Assembly (NCBI GenBank): GCA_963796225.1
Contig: CAWCLK010000057.1
Location: 62,001 to 126,000 of the forward strand
Length of the DNA: 64,000 nt
Source: CAWCLK01 sp963796225
GTDB taxonomy: Bacteria > Actinomycetota > Nitriliruptoria > Nitriliruptorales > Nitriliruptoraceae
Direction: 5' to 3'
In this document: positions 27,807 to 36,417 of the stretch, one piece after another
How positions within the stretch are numbered: the stretch's first letter is position 1
Layout of the letters: each line of letters starts with the position of its first letter
Notes under the pieces: model-generated
What the model was told of the DNA's origin: nothing
Database searches by the model: none
What the model saw: only the letters and a program-made list of their open reading frames with translations
Made by a program: the position numbers and the translations under genes

Positions 27807-30417
27807 CAGGACCGACGCCGACGGGTCGGGACCACCGGGGAGCAGCTCCCCGATGGCCTCGACCGGGTTCGTGCTGGCGTTGGGGTCGCTGGGCCAGCTC
27901 ACCGGCTCGGACTCCATCTCGCCCGTGGTGACGTACCGGGAGATCGCGGTCACGACACGGCTCGGCGACGGCGACCGGGCCACCGGCCACGCTGGCCGCG
28001 CCGATGCGCCCGTCCCACGACTCGAGGAAGGTGCGGGTGGCGGCGCCGTCGTCGAGGTCCTCGGGGTGGGCCAGCAGGAACACCGTGTCGGTACGTGCCG
28101 CGGCGGCGCCGGCACCCAGGGCGTCCGGCCAGTTCCCGCCGGACGCGAAGATGAGGTCGATCGGCGAGGCGTCCGCGCTGGCGTCCTCGCGGGTCGGCAC
28201 GCCTCGGCGGTCCAGCAGCTCCTCGGCGGCCAGGCGCGAGGTGTCGTAGCGAGTCTCGCCCGCGATCCGGACGACCTCGGTGTCGACGACCTGGTGGACC
28301 TGGTCCTCGACGTCCCGGCTGATCGCGACGGGACCACCGAAGACCGTCACGGTCGACGGCCGCAGCGTGTCGAGCGCGTCACCGGTCGCCGCCGGCAGGA
28401 CGTCACCGGCCGTCAGCAGCACCGGGACGTGCAGCTCGGCACCGAACGCCCCGGCCGACAGCGCATCGGGGAAGGCCCGCTTCTCGTCGGCGTGACGGCC
28501 GAGCGAGAGCAGGACCTCCTGCGACGGGGCGGCGGCCCGGACCCGCTCGGCGACCTTCGCGGCGGTGTCGTAGCGGTCCTGCCCGCCGATGCGTTCGACG
28601 GTGACCCCGGGGAGGTCGCTGCGCAGCTCGTCCTCGACGGCGGTGGACACGGCGACCTCGCCACCGACCACGATCACGCGGTCGACGCCCAGCCGGCGCA
28701 GCTCGTCCTCGACGTCCTCGGACAGGCCGGACCGGGCCGTCAGCAGCACCGGGCCCTCGAGGCTGCCCGCGAGCGGGCCGGCCACGAGCGCGTCCGGGTA
28801 GGCCTCGGCGCTGGCGACGATCGCGGTGTCGGCGCGGTCGAACGCCCACGTGGACAGGGCCACGGCGGTCGCGACACGGTCCTCGCCCATGCGGCGGGTG
28901 ACCGTCGGCGAGACGACGAGGTCGGTGACGACGGGCGTGATCTCGCCGCTGGGGCCCTGCCCGGTCAGCGTGGCGGTGTAGGTGCCGGCGTCGACGAGGT
29001 TGCCGTCGGCGTCGCGCAGGTCCCAGGTTCGCTCGGCGTGGTCCTCGAGGCGTCCGCCCGTGGCCCGCACGAGCTCGCCGTCCTCGTCGGTGATGCGCAG
29101 GCTCCAGTCCAGCGGCTCGGTGAAGCGGACGTCCCAGTCGGGGCGGTCGCCCTTCTCGCTGGCGACCCAGCGGGAGGGCTGGTGGTCGTAGGCCTTGGGC
29201 AGCCCGTCGGTGACCACCGCCGTCGTGTAGGCCGTCTTCGGCTTCGCGGAGGCTTCCCGACCGTTGAACAGCCGGTCCATCAGCACGCCACCGGGGCACG
29301 AGGTCGTAGTTCGTGATCTGGTGGGCGGACAGGATCGGCACGTTCACCGGCGTGCCCGACGCGTACCGGCTGGTGCTGCCGCCGGAGATCTCGCGCGTGG
29401 TGCCGCGCGGGTCGGTGTGGTGGAGGTCGAGCTTCCAGGCGAGCAGGCGCTCGATGCCGTCGATCATGTCGTCGGTCACCGGGTCGGAGTTGCCGTCGCT
29501 GAACGTCCCCAGCGCGAGCACGCCGACGGAGCCGTCGTTCCAGCCACCGGCGTGGGCGCCCATCACGGCCTTGTCGATCCCGCCGTAGCGGCCCTCCCAG
29601 ATCGTCCCGCACGGGTCGACCACGAAGTTGTAGGCGATGTCCCAGTACCCGCGGTAGCTTCACGTGGTACTCGTAGACGGCCCGGATCGCGTCGTCGGCG
29701 TCTGGCAGCCGTCGGCGATGGCCTGCTGGGTCCAGCGGGGCGACGCCGCCCTCGTGGTGCACCACCGAGAAGCGCACGTCGTCGGAGTACTCGATCTTCG
29801 GGTTGCGCAGGGACTCGTCGGCCCCCCAGGACGCCCGCGGGCGGATGGTCGGACGGCTGGTCGCGGCCAGCGCGGCACCGGCCGGAGCCTGGTCCGGGGT
29901 CCACGACAGGTCGCCGTGGATGTCCACGAGGTTGACGGCGAGGTCGGGACGGCTCCCCCGGCCGGAGCTGGCGCCCCGGCCGGAGCTGGCGCTCCGGACC
30001 CGGAACTGCAGGTCGTCGACACGGCCGACGTAGACGGGGTCGGACGCGGTGGCGTCCAGGGACGCCGCCTCGGGCGAGCCGGGGTCGGGCACGTGCTCGT
30101 CGTCACGCTCCATGGGCACCCACTCGGTCCACCCCTCGGCGTCCCGAGCGCGCACCTGGACCTCGGTCCCGGGGTCCCCGCCCCAGTCGGCACCGACCAG
30201 CACCGCGTCGCCGGCGTCGACGGTGTCCGAGACCATCCAGGTGGTCGGTGCCGGCGGCGGCGGTCGTGCGGCCGTCGGTGGCGGCGGGCGTCCAGTCGCG
30301 GACGACCAGGTCGCGCGCAGCGGCCGGAGGGGCCGCGGGGCGTTCGGGTGTCCCCAGCACGGGGGTGACCCAGACCATCGCGATCGCGAGGGACAGTGCA
30401 ACCGTTCGGCGTGTCAT
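27803..30417 (-). CDS. Secreted N-acetylmuramoyl-L-alanine amidase-like protein with cell-wall-binding CWB2 repeats (many frameshifts)
   Basis: Secreted peptidoglycan-related protein. The ATG at 30417 follows GAGGA; residues 1-22 are a signal peptide (MTRRTVALSLAIAMVWVTP). Next comes a linker with a 6-residue SSGRGA repeat, then a PGRP/amidase_2 domain (RFSVVHHEGG, IWEGRYGGIDKAVMGAHAGG), an Ig-like segment and three CWB2 (PF04122) repeats (for example DRVATAVALS, DRYDTAAKVAERVR, TRYDTSRLAAEELL). The reading frame must be changed near 30245, 29735, 29655, 29290 and 27985, and perhaps 27830, to keep the domains together; the 3' end at 27803 is therefore approximate. Indels in the data are likelier than a relic, but a decaying gene cannot be ruled out. 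Confidence 0.65.
29956..29991. repeat. 18-bp perfect tandem repeat inside the amidase gene
   Basis: The 18-mer CCCCGGCCGGAGCTGGCG occurs twice (29956-29973, 29974-29991). On the coding strand it encodes the peptide SSGRGA repeated in the linker of the CWB2 amidase. Repeats of this type can change length by slippage. Confidence 0.85.
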
Positions 30418-30723
30418 CGAGCAGGTCCTCGTGTGCCCCGACCCCCGGGGCGCTCGTGGCGCGTCACGACCCCGAACGGGACCGCGACCTCCGGGCCAGT
30501 CATCCAGCAATCACACTGGCAACATTGGCCACATGTTCAACATCTACAACAGTAACGTACGATGCCCGGATGGCGTCGCGCCATCACTCGATCAGCTCTG
30601 GACGCCTGGGACCAGCCGGGCCTGGCCCCACCCACACTGTCGGCGACGATAACCGGGGACTGGAGTCCTGCTCGCCGGAAGTGCGGATCCCGACACTGCC
30701 CGAACGAACGGTGTCCGGGGCGA
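30418..30723. other. Gene-free, locally A+T-richer stretch upstream of the CWB2 amidase gene
   Basis: No gene is seen in these 306 bp. The part around 30495-30565 is unusually A+T-rich for this DNA and holds ACATGTTCAACATCTACAAC-like sequence; read on the minus strand it could be the promoter of the amidase gene (a -35-like TTGTAG and -10-like CAATGT in it). A weak imperfect hairpin follows the NYN gene end. Promoter assignment is tentative. Confidence 0.35.
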
Positions 30724-31302
30724 TCAGCGCGTACCGAGCCGCCCCGTGGGCTCGAACCACCGGCCCTCCTCGGGGAGCAGCTCGAGGTTGATGCGCGGCA
30801 GGGGCGACTCGAACAGCCCCGGCACCTCCTCGAGGTCGACGAAGGCGACCTGGTCGGACTGGCTGAGCTGGCCCGCGTACTCGGCGAACCCGAGGGCGGT
30901 CACGGCCACCCCCTCGGACGCCATCACCTCGAGCGGTTCGAGGAAGCAGCGCGCGTCGTTGGAGCCGACGTAGACCCGGGTCAGCCCGCCCTCGGCCTGG
31001 CGCAGCCGCAGGTGGGCGACCATGTCGTCGTCCACGTCCGAGTCGTCGATCTTGGGCCGCGCGAAGACCCGGAAGCCCTCCTCCAGCAGCCACAGCACCC
31101 AGCCGCGCAGCGGGCCCGCCACGTGCGGGGCGACGTTGATGAAGACGCACGCCTCCACCTCGTCGTCGCCCGCCCGGTCCACCAGCCAGTTGCCCAGCAC
31201 GTCGAGGTCGGGGCGTTCACGCGCCGTGGGCTTGCCGTCGATGATGTTCGCCAACGTCATGTCGATGTTGGGCGCGTCCCAGACCAGCACCTGTCGACCC
31301 AT
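30724..31302 (-). CDS. NYN-domain protein (PIN-like nuclease fold)
   Basis: 192-residue protein with the NYN-domain pattern found in many actinobacteria: opening VLVWDAPNIDM with Asp9 and Asn12, followed by VFINVAPH, KIDDSDVDDDMVAHL and VYVGSNDARCFLEPL, which give the acidic cluster of a PIN/NYN nuclease. Start ATG 31302 follows AAGGAA. Role in RNA processing is expected from the fold only. Divergent from the O-methyltransferase gene. Confidence 0.82.
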   Translation of the reverse strand: MGRQVLVWDAPNIDMTLANIIDGKPTARERPDLDVLGNWLVDRAGDDEVEACVFINVAPHVAGPLRGWVLWLLEEGFRVFARPKIDDSDVDDDMVAHLRLRQAEGGLTRVYVGSNDARCFLEPLEVMASEGVAVTALGFAEYAGQLSQSDQVAFVDLEEVPGLFESPLPRINLELLPEEGRWFEPTGRLGTR

Positions 31303-31401
31303 GGGAGTTCCTTCTTCGGTGGTCGTGCCCGGGACGAGCCCCGGGACACGACAATCAGCACAATGGACCTCCCATTCGAGCACAGGCAAGGACCACTCGC
31401 G

Positions 31402-32049
31402 ATGAGCTTCCTCGACGGACGCGTCATGGACTACGTCACCGACCTGGCCGCCCCCGGCCTGCACGACCAGGTGCTGGCGGAGATGGAGATGCGCGCGACC
31501 GAGCACGGGTTCCCGATCGTCGGGCGGGCGGCCGGGCGGTTCCTCGAGACGGCCGCACGCATGGTCGGGGCGCGCCGCGTGTTCGAGATGGGCTCGGGCT
31601 ACGGCTACTCGGCCTGGTGGTTCGCCCGCGCGGTCGGCGAGGACGGCGAGGTGGTGTGCACCGACGGGTCGCCCGACAACGCACGGCTGGCCGAGGACCT
31701 GCTGCGACGCGCGGGCGTGTGGGACCGGGTCGACTTCCACGTCGGCGACGCCATCGAGCGCCTCGAGGCCACCGACGGCGAGTTCGACGTCGTCTTCTGC
31801 GACGTGGACAAGCTCGGGTACCCCGACTGCTGGGCGGCAGCACGGGACCGGATCCGCGTGGGAGGCCTGTGGCTGTGCGACAACGTCCTGTGGGACGGCC
31901 TGGTGGCCACCGGCGAGGACCGCGAGGGCCAGGAGGGCGCGACCGCCGCGATCCGCGAGATGAACCGGGCCGTGGCCACCGACCCCGACTTCGTCGCGAC
32001 CATCTCCCCGGTCCGTGACGGCGTGCTGTGCGCCGTTCGGATCTCCTAG
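31402..32049 (+). CDS. O-methyltransferase family protein
   Basis: SAM-dependent methyltransferase of 215 residues, O-methyltransferase type 3 like. The ATG at 31402 has AAGGA upstream; an ATG at 31363 lacks one. Motif I is VFEMGSGYGYSAWWFARAVG, followed by VVCTDGSPDN and the D-V-K site FDVVFCDVDK and LWLCDNVLWDG. Substrate unknown (catechol- or caffeoyl-CoA-type members share the pattern). Confidence 0.85.
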   Translation: MSFLDGRVMDYVTDLAAPGLHDQVLAEMEMRATEHGFPIVGRAAGRFLETAARMVGARRVFEMGSGYGYSAWWFARAVGEDGEVVCTDGSPDNARLAEDLLRRAGVWDRVDFHVGDAIERLEATDGEFDVVFCDVDKLGYPDCWAAARDRIRVGGLWLCDNVLWDGLVATGEDREGQEGATAAIREMNRAVATDPDFVATISPVRDGVLCAVRIS

Positions 32050-32095
32050 GCAACACACACGTCAGAGATGGGAAAACCTAGGTATCGTGGCGAAC

Positions 32096-32503
32096 ATGTC
32101 GGACGAGACCGAGGAACCCCTGCGCGTCGGCCAGGCCGCCGCCGTGCTGGGCGTCAGCGTGGACACGATCCGCCGTTGGGAGGACGAGGGGCGCCTGACC
32201 GTCCAGCGGTCCGAGGGCGGGCAGCGCCTCGTGCCCATGGCCGAGGTCCGGCGCCTGCTCGACGAACGTCCCCGCAAGCGACACCGCATCGCGGCCACCT
32301 CGGCACGCAACCAGCTCGAGGCGGTGGTGACCGCCGTGGTCGCCGATGCCGCCGCCGCGACCGTCGAGATGCAGGCGGGCCCCTACCGGCTGGTGGCCCT
32401 GACCACCGCCGAGAGCGTCCGCGAGCTGGGCCTGTCCCCCGGCGACCACGTGCTGGCCACGGTCAAGGCGACCAGCGTCATGGTCGCCCTGCCCGAGGAC
32501 TGA
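32096..32503 (+). CDS. HTH-TOBE regulator of the ModE/MopA-like group
   Basis: 135-residue protein: an excisionase-like winged helix (VGQAAAVLGVSVDTIRRWED, residues 11-30) and a C-terminal TOBE/molbindin domain (AGPYRLVALTTAESV, then GDHVLATVKATSVMVALP). This is the layout of HTH-TOBE molybdate sensors that repress mod genes. It lies 4 bp upstream of modA, in the same operon. A GTG a few codons upstream (32087) may be an alternative start. That it senses molybdate is inferred from the domain and context. Confidence 0.82.
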   Translation: MSDETEEPLRVGQAAAVLGVSVDTIRRWEDEGRLTVQRSEGGQRLVPMAEVRRLLDERPRKRHRIAATSARNQLEAVVTAVVADAAAATVEMQAGPYRLVALTTAESVRELGLSPGDHVLATVKATSVMVALPED

Positions 32504-32507
32504 GCCG

Positions 32508-33259
32508 GTGCGACACCGCCTCGTCGTCGTGCTGCTGCTGGTGGTCGGGCTCGCCCTGCCCGCCTGCGGCGGGTCCGACACCACCCTGACGGTGCTGGCG
32601 GCCTCGTCCCTGGGCGACGCCTTCGACGTCATCGCCCGCGACTTCGAGGCCACCCACCCGGGCGTCGACGTACGGGTCAGCCCCGCCGGCAGCCAGCAGC
32701 TGGCCACGCAGGTCCTCGAGGGCGCCCCGGCCGACGTGTTCGCCTCGGCCGACCAGGTGCAGATGGCCCGGGTCGTCGACGCCGGGCTCGCGTCCGACCC
32801 GACCGTCTTCGCGCACAACGAGCTCGCCATGGCGGTGGCGCCCAGCGCCGCGTCGATCGTGTCCCTGCGCAACCTCGCGGACCCCGCGCTCCGCGTCGTG
32901 CTCGCGGCCCCGGAGGTGCCCGTCGGCCACTACGCCCGTGAGGCACTCGACGCGGCGGGGGTCGAGGTCGACCCGGTGTCGCTCGAACCGAACGTCCGCG
33001 CCGTGCTGTCGAAGGTCTCGCTCGGCGAGGCCGACGCCGGGATCGTGTACCGCTCGGACCTCGTCGCCGTCGAGACCGAGGCACACATGGTGACGATCCC
33101 CCGCGGGTTCAACGTGGTGGCGGACTACCCGATCGTCGCGCTCGCCGACACACTCCCACCCCGATCTCGCCGACGCCTTCGTCGACCACGTGCTCGGACC
33201 CTCCGCGCAGGCGCGGCTGTGCGGCGCTCGGGTTCACCGTGGACGAGCCACCGTCATGA
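32508..33259 (+). CDS. modA: Molybdate-binding lipoprotein ModA (two frameshifts)
   Basis: Substrate-binding component of the molybdate ABC importer. GTG 32508 follows GAGGA and the regulator stop. Signal peptide with lipobox ALPACGG (Cys at about 20). Family motifs: LTVLAASSLGDAFDVIAR, PADVFASADQVQM, and EADAGIVYRSD. The frame changes near 33163 and again near 33225; the conserved C-terminus (HPDLADAFVDHVLGPSAQ and GFTVDEPPS) is still present, ending at TGA 33257-33259, overlapping modB by ATGA. So the gene is probably intact in the organism. Confidence 0.88.
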
Positions 33260-34056
33260 GCGCCGCCGACCCCCGCCCCGCCCCGCCGGCCGGGATCCGC
33301 CCCCTGGCCGTGCTCGGCGTGGCCTTCCTCGTGGTGCCGCTGGTCGCGCTGGCCGTGCGCACCCCGTGGCGGGCGTTCGGGCGGCTGGCCTCCGATCCCG
33401 TGGTCACGCAGGCACTGCGGCTGTCACTGACGACGTCCCTGCTGGCACTCGCGGTGGCCACGGTGCTGGGCGTGCCGCTGGCGTGGCTGCTGGCGCGCCG
33501 TCGGTTCCCCGGGCGACGGCTGGTCCGGGCGCTGGCGGTGCTGCCGATGGTGCTGCCGCCCGTGGTCGGGGGTGTCGCACTGCTGCTGGCGTTCGGCCGG
33601 CGCGGGCTGTTCGGCGCCCCGCTCGAGGCGCTCACCGGCGTCACCCTGCCCTTCACCACGGCGGGCGTGGTCGTCGCCGAGGCCTTCGTGGCCATGCCCT
33701 TCCTGGTCGTGACGGTGGAGTCGGGGCTGCGCGCCATGGACCAGCGCTTCGAGGAGGCCGCCGCGACACTCGGGGCCTCGCGCTGGACCGTGCTGCGCCG
33801 GGTCACCCTCCCGCTGGCCGGGCCGTCGATCGCGGCCGGGATGGCCCTGGCCTGGGCGCGGGCACTGGGCGAGTTCGGCGCCACCATCACGTTCGCCGGC
33901 AACCTGCCCGGGGCCACCCAGACCATGCCGCTGGCCGTGTCGCGCGCCCTGGAGTCGGACCCCCAGGCGGCCTACCTGCTCAGCTTCCTGCTGCTGGCGA
34001 TCTCGGTCGCCGTGCTCGTGGGGCTGCGCGACCGGTTCCTGGACGGTGGCCGGTGA
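33256..34056 (+). CDS. modB: Molybdate ABC transporter permease ModB
   Basis: Polytopic permease of 266 residues. ATG 33256 overlaps the modA stop (ATGA). The EAA loop consensus is seen near residues 170-190 (EEAAATLGASRWTVLRRVTL) and the PLAWLLARRRFPGR cytosolic loop near 75. Further GEFGATITFAGN and a run of five to six hydrophobic segments match ModB. It ends with GTGA overlap to modC. Delivers molybdate across the membrane using ATP from ModC. Confidence 0.93.
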   Translation: MSAADPRPAPPAGIRPLAVLGVAFLVVPLVALAVRTPWRAFGRLASDPVVTQALRLSLTTSLLALAVATVLGVPLAWLLARRRFPGRRLVRALAVLPMVLPPVVGGVALLLAFGRRGLFGAPLEALTGVTLPFTTAGVVVAEAFVAMPFLVVTVESGLRAMDQRFEEAAATLGASRWTVLRRVTLPLAGPSIAAGMALAWARALGEFGATITFAGNLPGATQTMPLAVSRALESDPQAAYLLSFLLLAISVAVLVGLRDRFLDGGR

Positions 34057-35114
34057 GTCCCGCCCCGGGACTGCAGGTCAGCGCCGTGATCCGGCGCGGG
34101 GCGTTCACCCTCGACGTGGACCTGGCGCTGGACGCCGGGGTGACCGCGGTGGTGGGCCCCAACGGTGCCGGCAAGTCCACGCTGCTGCGGGCGGTCGCCG
34201 GGCTGGCGACGCTGGACCGCGGGCGGGTCGTGCTCGGCGAGCGCGTGCTGGCCGACACCTCCGACGGCACGTCCGTCCCGGTCGCGGGGCGTCGGCTGGG
34301 GGTCGTGTTCCAGTCCCACCTGCTGTTCCCCCACCTGACCGCCCGCGAGAACGTGGCCTTCGGACCCCGGTCCCGCGGGGCCACCCGCGCCGAGGCGACG
34401 GCGACGGCCGAGCGGTGGCTGGACCGGGTCGGCCTGGGCGACCGGGGCGGGGCGCGCCCCGCCGAGCTGTCGGGCGGCCAGGCGCAGCGGGTCGCGCTGG
34501 CGCGGGCGCTGGCCGGCGAGCCCGACGCCCTGCTGCTCGACGAACCCCTGGCCGCGCTGGACGTGGCCACCCGCCACGCCGTCCGACGGGTCCTGCGCAC
34601 GCACCTCGACGCCTTCGACGGGCCCGTGCTCCTGGTGACCCACGACCCGGTGGAGGCCGCCACGCTCGGCGACCGGATCGTCGTGCTGGAGGACGGCCGC
34701 GTCACGCACGACGGCGACGTGGCCACGATCACGCGCCATCCCCGCACGCCGTGGGCTGCGCGGCTGGCGGGCGTGAACCTCTACGCCGGGACGGCGGCGG
34801 GCACCGACGTCGCGTTGGACGGTGGCGGGGCGCTGGCCACCGCCGACGCCATGACCGGGCGGGTGTGGGTGACCGTCCCGCCGGCGGCGGTCGCCCTGTA
34901 CCCCGACCCGCCCCGCGGCACGCCCCGCAACGTCTGGCCCGTCACCGTGGCCGGGCACGAGACCCTCGGCGACCGCGTGCGGGTGCAGCTGGCGGGGCGC
35001 CCCGACGTGACCGCGGAGGTCACGCCCGCCGGGGCGGCGGCGCTCGGCCTGGCCACCGCCGACACCCTGTGGGCCTCGGTCAAGGCCACCGAGCTGACGG
35101 TCTACCCGAGGTGA
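34053..35114 (+). CDS. modC: Molybdate ABC transporter ATPase ModC
   Basis: ATPase of 353 residues; GTG 34053 overlaps the modB stop (GTGA). Walker A GPNGAGKST (35-43), Q-loop VVFQSHLLFPHLTA, signature ELSGGQAQRVALARAL, Walker B ALLLDEPLAALD and the switch His in LLVTHDPVEA. The C-terminal 80 residues form a TOBE-like domain. Closes the operon regulator-modA-modB-modC. It ends 7 bp before the convergent M23 peptidase gene. Confidence 0.94.
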   Translation: MSPAPGLQVSAVIRRGAFTLDVDLALDAGVTAVVGPNGAGKSTLLRAVAGLATLDRGRVVLGERVLADTSDGTSVPVAGRRLGVVFQSHLLFPHLTARENVAFGPRSRGATRAEATATAERWLDRVGLGDRGGARPAELSGGQAQRVALARALAGEPDALLLDEPLAALDVATRHAVRRVLRTHLDAFDGPVLLVTHDPVEAATLGDRIVVLEDGRVTHDGDVATITRHPRTPWAARLAGVNLYAGTAAGTDVALDGGGALATADAMTGRVWVTVPPAAVALYPDPPRGTPRNVWPVTVAGHETLGDRVRVQLAGRPDVTAEVTPAGAAALGLATADTLWASVKATELTVYPR

Positions 35115-35121
35115 GCGCCGC

Positions 35122-36156
35122 TCAGCACGCCGCCCGCAGGTACGGGTAGGGGTTGATGGCCGACCCGCCGCCGGGGTGCAGCTCGAAGTGGACGTGCGAG
35201 GGGCCCCCGGCCGCGTTGCCCGTGTTGCCGTTGTAGGCGACCAGCTCGCCGGCCTCGACGCGCTTGCCCACGTAGGAGGTGTCGGCGTAGCCCGACAGGT
35301 GGGCGTAGAAGTACTCGTTGCCGTCGTTGCCGTAGATGTAGAGCTGGATGCCGCCGAGGTTGCCGGAGTTCATCCGTGTGATGACACCGGTGGTGAAGGC
35401 GTAGACCGGCACGCCGTACGGCGCCATGACGTCGGTGCCCTTGTGCGAGCGTCCCCCGGAGCGGGGCGCGCCCCAGGTGTCCACGAACGAGTTGCTGTCG
35501 TGGATGCAGGCGTAGACGCCGTTCTGGACGGCGTTGTCGATCCGCTTCTGCCGCGCGGCGCGGGCGCGCATGTCGGCGGCCAGCGCGGCGCGTGCCTGCA
35601 GCTGCTCGTCGAGCTGGTCACGCTGCTCGGCCATCCGGGCCTCCATCGCCTCGAGCTCCTGGGCTCGCTGGGCGATGACCTGCTGGGTCTGGTCGAGCTG
35701 GGCGCGCAGGGCGATGGCCTGCTCGAGCTGGGCGCGGTCGCCGCCGCTGACGAGCTCGAGGAACTGGGTGCGCTCGATGGCGCCCTGGACACCCTCGCTC
35801 GACAGGAACGACGCCAGCACGGGGTCGCCGCCGAACTTGAACGCTTCGCGGGCCCGGGTGGCCAGGGCCTCGTCCGCCTCCTCGGCCTGCTGCTCGAGCT
35901 CGTGTGCCTGTCCCTCGAGCGCCTCCAGCTCGGTGCGGGCGGCCTCGACCTTGCCCCGCACGTCCTCGAACCGCTGGGTGGCCTGCTCGAGCTGGGTCTC
36001 GAGCTGCTCGACCTGGCGCTCGACCTCCTCGAGGTCCTGGGCGGGCAGGCGCGTGGCGGTCACGGGAACGAGGACCAGCAGGCTCGCCAGCACGGCGAGC
36101 AGGCGAGCGCGGCGCGTCAGCGGGCGCGAGGAGACGGCGTGGGGCACGCGTTCCAT
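35122..36156 (-). CDS. M23 family metallopeptidase with coiled coil (EnvC-like)
   Basis: 344-residue exported protein. A signal-type hydrophobic segment (about 18-40) is followed by a long coiled coil (about 42-215; EEVERQVEQLETQLEQATQR), then an M23/LytM domain with zinc ligands in HKGTDVMAPYG (near 237) and HVHFELHPGG (near 320). This is the EnvC/NlpD-like layout. Such proteins cleave or activate cleavage of peptidoglycan during division. The ATG at 36156 lacks a strong ribosome-binding site; an in-frame GTG at 36147 is an alternative. Confidence 0.85.
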   Translation of the reverse strand: MERVPHAVSSRPLTRRARLLAVLASLLVLVPVTATRLPAQDLEEVERQVEQLETQLEQATQRFEDVRGKVEAARTELEALEGQAHELEQQAEEADEALATRAREAFKFGGDPVLASFLSSEGVQGAIERTQFLELVSGGDRAQLEQAIALRAQLDQTQQVIAQRAQELEAMEARMAEQRDQLDEQLQARAALAADMRARAARQKRIDNAVQNGVYACIHDSNSFVDTWGAPRSGGRSHKGTDVMAPYGVPVYAFTTGVITRMNSGNLGGIQLYIYGNDGNEYFYAHLSGYADTSYVGKRVEAGELVAYNGNTGNAAGGPSHVHFELHPGGGSAINPYPYLRAAC

Positions 36157-36249
36157 CCGGGTCGGGGGCGCGGGAGGGCACGGGAACCAACGAGTCGGTG
36201 GCGGGCACGGCACGGAGCGCGCCGCGGGGGTTGCCCGAACACCTGTTCC

Positions 36250-36265
36250 CGTACCGGTCGGTACG
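36250..36265. promoter_or_regulatory. Palindromic TetR-type operator candidate upstream of ecm
   Basis: CGTACCG (36250-36256) and CGGTACG (36259-36265) form a perfect 7-bp inverted repeat around GT, in the 261-bp gap between the M23 gene and the mutase gene. The pattern fits TetR-family operators. It lies about 150 bp before the ecm start. No regulator gene is adjacent; regulator and direction are unknown. Confidence 0.5.
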
Positions 36266-36417
36266 TGGCCACCAACTGTGCCAGACGACGCACATCCGCG
36301 CCAGTCCTCCCCCGGCCCGACGGCCATCGCCTCGGTTCGGGACGTGCACGGAGCGGACATACCCTCGCCCCCGGAGAGCCGGCCCGCAGCCCACCGACTT
36401 CGTCCGAGAGGTTCGCC

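Noticed and set aside
30755..30775. tRNA-like GGTTCGAGCC in the NYN gene
   Set aside because: Only the T-loop-like string is present; no acceptor, D or anticodon stem, and it is inside a well-supported coding gene.
35176..36417. Apparent long plus-strand N-terminal extension of the ecm gene over the M23 gene
   Set aside because: No homology-like segment; a good ATG with SerAspAla start and normal Ecm length begins at 36418.
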